From RGIG4140 sp045614025 (GTDB taxonomy: Bacteria; Pseudomonadota; Alphaproteobacteria; CAAHEQ01; UBA3637): a DNA stretch of 64,000 nt. Both the position numbers and the translations under genes were made by a program. The notes beneath the pieces are model-generated. The model ran no database searches and had not been told where the DNA came from. It saw only the letters and a program-made list of their open reading frames with translations. Numbering within the stretch: the first letter of the stretch is position 1; every line of letters begins with the position of its first letter. The DNA is taken from positions 51,820-115,819 of the forward strand of contig JAZLCE010000013.1 of NCBI GenBank assembly GCA_045614025.1. The letters are read 5' to 3'. This document shows, one piece after another, positions 50,861 through 60,400 of the stretch.

Positions 50861-51538
50861 GTGATTTCTTATTTTATTAAAGATCAAAAAAAACGTGGAA
50901 AAGTTGCCATTTATTTAGCTAAATTTTGGATGACTTTAGCCTCTATTTCCATTGCTATCAACTTATTTATTGTTTTAACTTTGGTTCAAATGGCACCAAA
51001 ACTAAAGGTTGTTGCTCAAATTTTGCCCTCCCCTATGCATACATTAGATCATATTCAAATTGATACATTACCAGCAAAAAGATTAATGGATTCAAAATCA
51101 CATAGCAATCGCGCCAATCGCGAATTATTAGATGAAATGTTAATCAGATATTATATTGATAGAAGAATTTCATATTTTGCTGATAAAGATGAAATGACTG
51201 CTAGATGGGGTGGTGCTGGTGAAATTAGACGATTATCTTCCCCGGCTGTATATGCTCAATTTTCTAAAAACATTCAAGAAAAAATTAAACAAATAGCAGC
51301 AGGAAAAGAAACCCAAAGCGTTGAAATTAACAATATTTCAAAACTGGGAAATACATATACGGTTGAATTTGATGTTTTTCATTATAACCCATATGATCCA
51401 ATTGTTAAACCACTGGCACAACAACGTGTAGCAACTCTTACAATCGCACATTATCCAAATAGACATATTTATTCTCAAAATTTTTCAAATCCTTTTGGCT
51501 TTTACATCCAAAAATATGATGAGGCCGTTAAAAAATAA
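50861..51538 (+). CDS. virB8: VirB8-like inner-membrane T4SS protein, copy 1
   Basis: 225 aa starting at GTG, after GGAGGTC. One TM at about 25-47 (MTLASISIAINLFIVLTLVQMA) with a short cytoplasmic N-terminus, then a periplasmic NTF2-like domain: LLDEMLIRYYIDRRISYF, GAGEIRRLSSPAVYAQF, NTYTVEFDVFHYN and the terminal NPFGFYI, equivalent to the NPxG motif of VirB8. VirB8 is an assembly factor that links the inner-membrane complex to the core. A second VirB8-like gene lies 290 bases downstream; the two share layout but little sequence. Confidence 0.85.
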   Translation: MISYFIKDQKKRGKVAIYLAKFWMTLASISIAINLFIVLTLVQMAPKLKVVAQILPSPMHTLDHIQIDTLPAKRLMDSKSHSNRANRELLDEMLIRYYIDRRISYFADKDEMTARWGGAGEIRRLSSPAVYAQFSKNIQEKIKQIAAGKETQSVEINNISKLGNTYTVEFDVFHYNPYDPIVKPLAQQRVATLTIAHYPNRHIYSQNFSNPFGFYIQKYDEAVKK

Positions 51539-51565
51539 AATATTTTAAAATAATGTTTTTTTTGG

Positions 51566-51594
51566 TTGATTAATTATTTTTCTTTAGATAAACT
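51566..51594 (+). promoter_or_regulatory. Internal promoter before the VirB7-like lipoprotein
   Basis: TTGATT (51566-51571), 17-base spacer, TAAACT (51589-51594). Directly after it TGAAT-TCGTG-ATTCA forms a five-base inverted repeat (51594-51608), a possible operator at the start site. Confidence 0.5.
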
Positions 51595-51626
51595 GAATTC
51601 GTGATTCACAAAAATAAGAGGGAAAA

Positions 51627-51806
51627 ATGAAAAAATATTTTGTTATTTTATTTGTTTTAGGTATCGCTGCTTTAGCTGCTGCTTGTGGCAGTGTTTATGA
51701 AAAAGAACCAGTTGGAATTGGTCCAGATTATTCTGAACTTAAAAAATCTCCATGTGCTTGTATTGAACTTGAAAAAGCACCAGCACTTCCTGAATGGTTA
51801 TCTTAA
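51627..51806 (+). CDS. Small VirB7-like lipoprotein
   Basis: 59-aa lipoprotein, MKKYFVILFVLGIAALAAACG..., with acylated Cys at position 20 and a short mature part containing two further Cys (CAC) and an end PALPEWLS. Position between two virB8-like genes and just before virB9, size and lipobox all fit VirB7, which anchors VirB9 at the outer membrane, sometimes by a disulphide. Sequence is too short for a firm family call. GAGGGAAAA precedes the ATG. Below the usual ORF length limit. Confidence 0.7.
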   Translation: MKKYFVILFVLGIAALAAACGSVYEKEPVGIGPDYSELKKSPCACIELEKAPALPEWLS

Positions 51807-51824
51807 TAACAAAAGCTTATTCTT

Positions 51825-52523
51825 ATGACAATGAACGAGCAAATACCTGTTAAAAAGAAACAAGGTCAAGATTTATCTGAAGAAGCCGTTAAAGAAAGAC
51901 GTTATCTTTGGATGGCGCGCACTTTTGCGCTTGTTTTAGTTGTTTCTTCATTAACAACCATTATGCTTATTAGCGCTCTTATTTCCTTAATGCCGATTGT
52001 AAGAGTGCAACCGTTTTTTTTAACAACACTAAATAAGAATGAGCAAGTTATCAATGTTGTTCGTCCAAACTTCAGCCAAATGAATATGCAAACACTGACT
52101 GAATCTTTTATAAGACAGTATTTGCTTTCCTATTTTAGCGTTGGATCAAATATTCAAGAACTTGAACGGCGCACAGGTATTGATGGCGAAATTAACTGGA
52201 TGAGCGAAAGCACTGTTTATTCAAGATTTATTGAATATGCAGAAGATTGGATTAAACAAGCCAAAGAAGAAGGATTAACTCGTAATGTTAAAATTTTAGT
52301 TGTTAATCCTTATCGTTCCAATAGAAATGAAAACATTTGGCGTGCGGAAGTTGAATTTACAGAAATGAAACACTTATCAAGTGAACCAAAAAAATCAAGA
52401 TGGGTGGTTACAATGAATGTTGCTTTTAGACCCACAAGAGAAGGTTTAACTTGGGAAGAAAGATTAAAAAATCCACTTGGATTTACAGTTATTCAACTTG
52501 CGATAAAAAAAGCTGATTCATAA
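51825..52523 (+). CDS. virB8: VirB8-like inner-membrane T4SS protein, copy 2
   Basis: 232 aa. One TM at about 31-56 (ARTFALVLVVSSLTTIMLISALISLM), then a periplasmic NTF2-like domain with VRVQPFFLTTLNKNEQVINV, TLTESFIRQYLLSYFSVG, STVYSRFIEYAEDWIKQAKEEG, WRAEVEFTEM and the C-terminal NPLGFTVIQL that matches the VirB8 NPxGF motif. It is the better VirB8 match of the two copies. Two ATGs (51825, 51831) are possible starts; no strong ribosome site is visible. It follows the VirB7-like gene by 18 bases. Confidence 0.88.
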   Translation: MTMNEQIPVKKKQGQDLSEEAVKERRYLWMARTFALVLVVSSLTTIMLISALISLMPIVRVQPFFLTTLNKNEQVINVVRPNFSQMNMQTLTESFIRQYLLSYFSVGSNIQELERRTGIDGEINWMSESTVYSRFIEYAEDWIKQAKEEGLTRNVKILVVNPYRSNRNENIWRAEVEFTEMKHLSSEPKKSRWVVTMNVAFRPTREGLTWEERLKNPLGFTVIQLAIKKADS

Positions 52524-52680
52524 TAATTTTTTCAAAAAAATCCCTCTTAAAAACCCTCCTAAAAAAGCCTTAAAAAATTTTTTCTATTAAAAACACATCT
52601 TTTTTCATTTTTTGCTAGACTTTTTAAATATTTTTGTTTTATTGTGTAAATATATTACAAAAATAAAGAGGAGAGATTCA

Positions 52681-54417
52681 ATGTTCAAACACAAACTTCA
52701 CAGACAAGGTTGGCTGGCAACAGCTGCTGTTTTTGTTTTATTTTCTGTTGTTGCACATTCAGAGGGGTTGCCTACAGATGCTGAAAGTGAACGTTTAAGC
52801 GACGCTATTGCGCAAACAAATGGCGATTACGAATCTGTTAACCCAAATTATTTACATTCCCTTGGGATGCAACAAAAAGCATGGAATGATCCAATGGCTC
52901 ATTTAGGAGAAGGCCAATCAAAACCTGGATATTCAAAATATGCTTGGTCACCTGATGTTATTTTACCTATCCGTTTAAGAGAAGGAATGATGACTCTTAT
53001 TAACTTGCCAACATGGGAATTGATTGAAAAAGTTCATATCGGTTCTCCAGAATCTTTTGGCGGTGAAATTGCTGCACCAAACTCTCTTCTTTTATATGCT
53101 GACCCATCATATATTGGGGTTGATAGCAATATGATCATTTTTGGTCGTTCAGGAAATAGATATGTTTTCTATTTAAGAAGCGAAACATATAATGCTGAAA
53201 AGATTTCTCAATCTGTTGTTGACGTATTAGTTGGTCCACGTTATACCCCTGTTGAAAATGGAGGTCGTTTAGGTGGCATGAACGGCGCAACAAACAGAGC
53301 TGTTGGAAATGGTTTTTTAAACTCAAATAAGGCTCCTGGTTGGGCAATTGGCAGAAGTGGTGGTCAAAATCCACAATTAGGCATTAATACAGCATCAACA
53401 GGTCCAAAAAACTGGTTACAAAGCATTCCTGTTGATCCTGAAAACATCCGTTTTGATATTGATATTTATATTCCAAATCCATCAGACGTTGATATTGCTC
53501 CAGATAATGTGTGGCGTGATAATATTTTCACATACATTGATTTAGGCCCAAAAGCTTTAACAATGACACAACGCCCAGTGGTAAGTCTTTTAGTTCAAGA
53601 AACAGAAGTTCCTGTTGGTTTTAGAACAACAGGACCAAATAGCCGTTTAATTGTTGTTGAAGCTATTGGCGATTTAGTTTTAAGAAATGGTAAAAAGCTT
53701 ATCTGTTTAAAACTCAGAAGAGATCCAAGTGCTGGTCTTGAATATACCGATTATAGTGGTTCTGAAAATATGACTGTTTCTCCTTATACTGGACGTCCAA
53801 GTGTAATGAGCGCAGAATCACCGGCTTATGATCCAACATTACTCTCTGATTCAGAAGAAAAAGCTGTTGCAAAAAGCCCATTAGCACCAAGAACACAAAT
53901 GATGGATATGTATCAACAAAATGCATATATGTCTCAGTCAACTGGCGCATATCAAGCTGAACCAATGTATGATTCCTATTCAGGAAACTATATGCCTGGA
54001 TATGTTCAACCAAACAGTTCAGTATATACATCTAACATGGCGCCAATTCAATCAATTCCAGCTAATGTTGTTAACTCTCCAAAAGCATCTGCAGGAATTG
54101 TTGGTGTGATGAGTCAAATGCCAATTTCAGCACAAAGAAATTCTGGTTTAGCTACAAGTGAAACAATTTCTATTGAACTTGGCACTCATGCTGATATTAC
54201 CGAACTTGAAAGCATTTGGGAAAAAATTCTTGATAAGAACGCTGATGTTTTAAGTGGTTATGAACCATATTATTCTGTTGACACAACAGCTGACAGCAAT
54301 ATGCGTGAATTATTCCGTTTGCGTGTTGGCCCAATTAAAGATATCACTTTAGCAGATAAATTATGCAAAAGATTGGGTCGTCGTGGTTTTGGATGCTCAG
54401 TTGTTCGCGTTCAATAA
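52681..54417 (+). CDS. virB9: VirB9-like core protein with C-terminal SPOR domain
   Basis: 578 aa. Start at ATG 52681 after GAGGAGAG, giving a signal peptide (about 1-27, ending AHSEG). N-terminal VirB9/TrbG/DotH-like domain (about 85-180: VILPIRLREGMMTLINLPTW, DSNMIIFGRSGNRYVFYL), then the C-terminal VirB9 beta-sandwich (about 270-350: VWRDNIFTYIDLG, RPVVSLLVQETEVPVGFRTTG, LIVVEAIGDLVLRNGKKLIC). A Ser/Tyr/Met-rich linker (about 360-490) leads to a SPOR domain (about 497-578: SIELGTHADITELESIWEKIL, FRLRVGPIKDITLADKLC, GFGCSVVRVQ), which binds denuded peptidoglycan. The gap before it (157 bases) is AT-rich with no clear promoter. Confidence 0.87.
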   Translation: MFKHKLHRQGWLATAAVFVLFSVVAHSEGLPTDAESERLSDAIAQTNGDYESVNPNYLHSLGMQQKAWNDPMAHLGEGQSKPGYSKYAWSPDVILPIRLREGMMTLINLPTWELIEKVHIGSPESFGGEIAAPNSLLLYADPSYIGVDSNMIIFGRSGNRYVFYLRSETYNAEKISQSVVDVLVGPRYTPVENGGRLGGMNGATNRAVGNGFLNSNKAPGWAIGRSGGQNPQLGINTASTGPKNWLQSIPVDPENIRFDIDIYIPNPSDVDIAPDNVWRDNIFTYIDLGPKALTMTQRPVVSLLVQETEVPVGFRTTGPNSRLIVVEAIGDLVLRNGKKLICLKLRRDPSAGLEYTDYSGSENMTVSPYTGRPSVMSAESPAYDPTLLSDSEEKAVAKSPLAPRTQMMDMYQQNAYMSQSTGAYQAEPMYDSYSGNYMPGYVQPNSSVYTSNMAPIQSIPANVVNSPKASAGIVGVMSQMPISAQRNSGLATSETISIELGTHADITELESIWEKILDKNADVLSGYEPYYSVDTTADSNMRELFRLRVGPIKDITLADKLCKRLGRRGFGCSVVRVQ

Positions 54418-54472
54418 AATTCTTTGAAAATCATTTAAGTATTTGTTCCGACAGTAAAGAAATGGGTTAGCA

Positions 54473-57400
54473 ATGACAGAAAACAGAGGATTAAGCTCAA
54501 GTGAGCAATATGTAAAAAAAAGCAACAGAAAACTTTTGTTTGGTGGATTATTTCTTCTTATTGTATTTTTTGTAGCGCTTTCCTTTATTTCTGAAAAGGC
54601 GCCCGTTCAAAACCCAACAGAAAATATCGACTGGGATGATGAATACGTAACTAAAAATGATGCACAAGGAGGTCAATTTCAAGGATTTGACAGGGGTGAT
54701 GTCTCTTTAAAAGTTGTTCCTGAACAAATTGATATGAATAATGTTGTTATCGGTTCTCAAGTTGAAGCATTAATCAAACTTACAGCTGAAAACGGTTCTG
54801 TTCTTTACAAAGGGGCTACTTTTCTTGAAAATCAGCAAGATGGATTTTCAATGGAAACAACTTGTAAGGAAAATGAATCTCTAGCAAGTGGACAAGAATG
54901 TTTAATTAAAGTTTTATGGAATCCTGTTTCTTTAAGACAAATTCAAAATGTTTTAACCATTCAATGGGAAGAAGATTCTGCAACTGCTGCAGGTTTTTCT
55001 GATAGAGAAAAGAAAACAACAGTCCAAGTAAAAGCTCAATCTACGGATTCCAAAGATTGTGTTATTTGTGAAACTGCATCAAAAGATGATGCGACACAAG
55101 AACAAAAATATGCTATGGGTCTTGATGGAAAATTACACCCTGTTGGAGAAGATGGATCTATCGTTATTGATGGTGAAGTAATTAAACCAACTGAAAATGG
55201 ATTATACATTAACAAAGATGGTAAAATCGTTGCCATTGCTGTTCCAGAAAAATTACCTCTTAACCTTAAAAATGAACTCATGGGTAAAATTGCGCCAAAT
55301 GGTGATGTAATTAATGAAAATGGTGATAAATTGGGTCGTTTATTGGGTGATGATACCATCGTTGATGCAGAATTAAATGTTTTGGGCGCGGCTGTTCCAA
55401 TTGTTTCTGTAATGGATATGACTGGAAATGTAATCGGTAAATTATTGAAAGACGGAACAGTTGTAAACGAAAAAGGATCCGTTATTGGTAAACCACTTGC
55501 AAATGGAGCTGTTGCAAATTTAAATAACCGTGTAATGGGTATTTTAAGACCATGGGGTTTGGTTGCAGACTTAACCGGTAATGTGATTGGTGGTATTATC
55601 CCAGATGGCTCTGTTATGGATGCTGAAAACTCCATTCTTGGAACTGTTAAACCAAACGGATTAGTAACAAACAACACAAATGATCTTATTGGGGGAACAA
55701 TTCCACAAGGCGTTGCAGTTGCACCAGGATGTCAATTAACTGGTAAAATCATGCAAAACGGTGAAGTACGTGATGCTTATAATCAAACAGTTGGAAAAAC
55801 ATTGATTGATGGTAGCGTTATAAATTCTGAAGGAACAGATATTGGTGGCGCTATTCAGTTAGGTCTTGTTATTAATGAAAAAGGTAACACTATTGGATTC
55901 ATTAACTCAGAAGGAAAAGCTGTTGGTCCACAAGGAGCCGTTATTGGTTGCGTTAATCCAGATGGTTCTATCACCGCTGGCAAAAAAACAGTTGGATCCG
56001 TATTACCAAAAGGTCGGGTTATTGGATTTGGATGTCAACAAATTGGATCTGTTTTCCCAAACGGAATTGCCATTAATGATTCACTTGAACAAGTTGGAAA
56101 AGTAATGACGGATAGTTATGTCCGTAATGATCAAAATAGAATTATCGGTGTTGTTGTTCCAAGGGCATCTGCCATTGCAGATGGTTGTCGTTTATTAGGT
56201 CTTGTTACTCATGGTGGTGATTTAACAGATGCTAATAATGAACCTTTTGGTTGTATCACTCCTGATAAAACTGTTGTTGACAATGCTGGAAAAGTTATTG
56301 GTGCATTAGCAATTAAAGGAATTGTCAAAAACAATGAAGGCGTTATAATTGGACGCGTTCGTTTAGATGGCAAAGTAATGGACTTAAAAGGAAAAGTTAT
56401 CGGATGTCTTCAAGAAGATGGATCTGTTATTTCTATTGATGGAAAAGAAATTTTAGGAACCGTTATTGGTGGTAATGGTCAATCTGGCACTCCTACAGGT
56501 GTTGTTTTAGATGCGAATGGTAATCCAACCAGTTGGACTGTGATGGGTGATAAAGTTTATGATGCAAATGGAAATGAAATTGGAACTATTGATCAAGATG
56601 GTATTGTTTCAGCTTCTAATGGAAAATTTTTAGGCGTTATTCCTCCTGACGGCGTTATTGTTTCACCTGATGGCTTAATTCTTGGCCGTTATAACTCAAA
56701 AATTGGTTTTGGTCTTAATCAAGAAGGAGAAAGATTTGCTCGTGTTTTACCAAATTTAACTGCTGTTAGTGGAGATACTCAACAAATCATTGGCGCCCTC
56801 GTTCCTGATAAAACTGCCTTCCTTGATTTAGATAATAACTATCTTGCCACAATGAGTGTTGACGGTACATTAAAAAATTCAGATGGTGATATCATTGGAG
56901 CCATTAGAGCAAACAAAACAGTAACTGATAAAGATGGAAAAGTTATTGGTTTTGAAATGCCTCATGGTAAGGTTTTATCAATATTGGGTAAAGAAATCGG
57001 TTCAATCACACCAAAGGGCGAAGTTGTATCATTAAAGAAAACAGTTATTGGGAAAATTCTTGCAAATGGTATTGCTGTTTCACAAGATGAAAAAATCATT
57101 GGTGGTGTGTTTAAACGTTTAAGCGTTGCATTTGCTCCTGAAGAATTAATTGGATATCCAAATGTAACAGGTTCTATTTTAGATAAAAACGGCAACATTG
57201 TTGGCCAAGCAACACCTTTTGGCTTGGTTATTAATGAAGAAGGTGTAATTGGTAGAATGCTTCCATTTGGCGTTTATGTTAACACAAAGAATGAACTGAT
57301 TGGTTGGACAAGTTTTGATGCTGATTTATTGGGTAAAAATTCAAGATCAATTGGAAGATTAATGTCAAATGGTATTGCTCTTGATAAAGCTGGGACACAA

Positions 57401-60400
57401 ATCGGATATCTTGTAAAAACAGGTTTAGCTGTTAAAACAAATGGAAAATTATTGGGTTATATGTCCATCAATAATACCATTAGCACAGAAAAGGATACTG
57501 GGTATCTTTATGCTTCAGACTTTATTTATAACAATATGGATGAAGTAATTGGGCGAGTTTTACCACAAGGTATCGCTGTTGATAACTCTGGTAAATTTGC
57601 AGGAATTCTTCATTCTGATGGAAGAGTTGGGCTTGCCAAAACTCAACTTGGGCATGTTTTATCTGATAACCGTATTGCAAATGCAAAGGGAGATATTACA
57701 GGCACATTCATTCCTTTAAATTCCGTTGGATATACGGATAACAATCAAACAACATATTTAATCAATGAATATGGTGAAGCAATTGATACTCAAGGAAAGA
57801 TTAAGGGCCTTGTTATTGCTCCAGAAACAGTTACAAAAGATGGGAACTTTGTTGCAAGATTAATTGATAAAGATTTATTTGTTGCTGAAAACAGCGTTTC
57901 AAAAACAATGGGTATTGTGTCAACAAATGGTAGTGTTTTAACAATTGGTGGATCAAAACCTGTTGGCTCTATCATGACAAATGGCTTAGCCACAAATTTA
58001 ATTAAACAAATCCACGGAAATGTTTTACACGCTGGTCCTGCTGTTTCAAATGCTTTAAATACTGTTGGTAGAGAAAGCTTAAATGGAACCATTTTCTTAA
58101 GAGGAAAAAAAGAATCTACTGTATCGGGGATTAGAGCTCTTTATAACGATAAAGGAAATGTTCGCGGTATGACTTTGCCTGTCACATCATTTGTTGGTAA
58201 ATCTGGACTCTTAATTGGTCAAACACAAACAGCTGCAACTATTACAAACCAGGATGAAAAAAATATTGCCGTTCAAATGCCTTTTGGTTTTGCTTTGACA
58301 CAAGATAACCTTTGGGCGGGTGGCAAAGCACCATTCGGTGTAGCCGTTGATGATGATGCAAAAATTCTTGGAACTGTTGCCGCAGATGGCGCTGTTATTG
58401 GTAAAGATAATCAAATGACAGCTAGAGCATTAAGTGATGGTTCTGTTGCTGATATTCAAGATCGTTCTTTATATAACACAATGCCTCAAAAAGGTGGTCT
58501 TGTTCAACAAGGGTTACCATTTGGTTATCGTGGTGATGTTTTAGGACGAACAACCCTTTCTGGCGATATTTTAGATGCCACAGACAGCAAAACCCTTCGT
58601 ATTTTGGATGATGGAACAATCTTAGGAAAAGATGAACCATTAGCTGGTGCAATTTTGCCATTCCATACAGCCATTGCACAAGATGGATCATTTATGGGAA
58701 CATTGATTCATAATGGGCAAATCATGTCACCTTCAGGAGAATTAAAAGGTAAAATCGCTGTTAATGGAACCGTTAAAGAAGGCACATATAAAATCACTGG
58801 TGCATTGGTATCATCTGCTTTAGTAACAAATGATTGTAAAGTTGTTGGACAAACAAGCTTTAATGGTCAAGTCATTGATGCTAAAGGAACGGTTGTTGGT
58901 CGTATATTGCCAGATAAATGGGCCGTTAATACTTCAGGCGAAAAAATTGGTCGCTTGACAAGAAATGGTATTGTTATGTCTCCAGAAGGCAAATATATCG
59001 GACGCACAATGCCTGACTCAACGGTTGTTGATGTCAATGGAATCAATATTGGATGTAGCAAAAATGATGGTACTGTTGTTGATCATAAAACAGGCGAAAT
59101 CATTGGTGCAACTCATGAACGTGGTCTTGTTTTAGGAAAAGATGGTAAACCAATTGGTCGTGTTAAATTAAATGGTTCTGTTGTTAACAAAAATGGTGAG
59201 GTAATTGGCACATTGCGTGCAGATGGAAATGTTGTTAATGCAAACGGAGAAATTATTGGACGTAATGTTCCAAGAGATGAAGAAATATTATATGATGAAA
59301 ATGGAAATATCAAAGGAACATTCAGCTCCGATGGTGTTATTAAAGATGCTGAAGGCAACTTTATTGCCCAAGTTTTACCAACAGGAGAAATCGTTGATAA
59401 AAATGGAAATGTGATTGGTCACTTGGATCAAAATGGAGAACTTCCAAGCGATATCGAAAGTGGATTACTTGTAGATGCAAATGGAAATGTCTTTGGTAAA
59501 ATTTCAGGTTGCGACGTTTTCAATCTTCAAAATGAAAAAATTGCATCTATCACACCAAATGGTTCTATCATCGGTTTAAATGGAGAACTTTTTGCAACCA
59601 TTCATGAAAATGGAACATTGCAAGATAAAGATGGAAACAGCATGGGTCAAATCAAAGGCATTGATTTGCGTTTGGATAAATGCGGTATTAAGTCTCTTTC
59701 TGAAGAAGAATTAGAAGCTTTAAGAAATGCTCAAGGTGGAGCTGGACAAGCTGGTTCTCGCAAAATTTCCTTTGGAAATAAATTATATCAAGTAACACCA
59801 GATGGATCTATTTTAGATGACAAAAATGAAATCGTTGGTTTCATGCAAGAAGGAAGACCAATGACTTTAGATGGTCGTCCATTAAGTCCAGATGGAGATG
59901 ATCATGGCAGAATCCGTCCAAACTTTGGGGATAAAAAGTTAAAACCAACCCCTGAACAAATTCAACAAATGCAAGAAATTCTTTCTCAAAAAAGAGAAAG
60001 CATGAAAGCAGGAATGGGATCGAGAGGATTAATTACACCAAACTCCAAAATTAAAGCTATGGCTCGCAAAAAAGCAGATACAGATTGGAAATCAATTGGT
60101 GTTAATAAAATTGTTTCCTCTTATCCGGTTGATATGTCTCGCATGATTTTGAAAGATAAAGCTATCCCTGCTGTTTTAACAAGATCAATTGATTCAAGAT
60201 ATGCAGAGATGCCAGTCACAGCTATTGTTGAAAGACATATTTATTCAGAAAAAGGAAGAAATATTATCATTCCAGCTGGTTCAAGATTAATTGGGACTTT
60301 TGCTGGCGAACAAGGCAACGATAAACGCGCTGCAAAACTTGAAATTACATGGCAAAGACTGATCCGACCAGATGGTGGCGCCTTCTCATTTGAGGGAACC

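Noticed and set aside
52524..52680. Promoter search before virB9
   Set aside because: Several TTG and TATA-like hexamers occur but none has acceptable spacing; virB9 is probably read through from upstream.
55115..59900. Possible CRISPR or non-coding repeat array
   Set aside because: The repeats are in frame, degenerate, of variable length and inside one open frame that ends in a VirB10 domain; there are no identical repeats with unique spacers.
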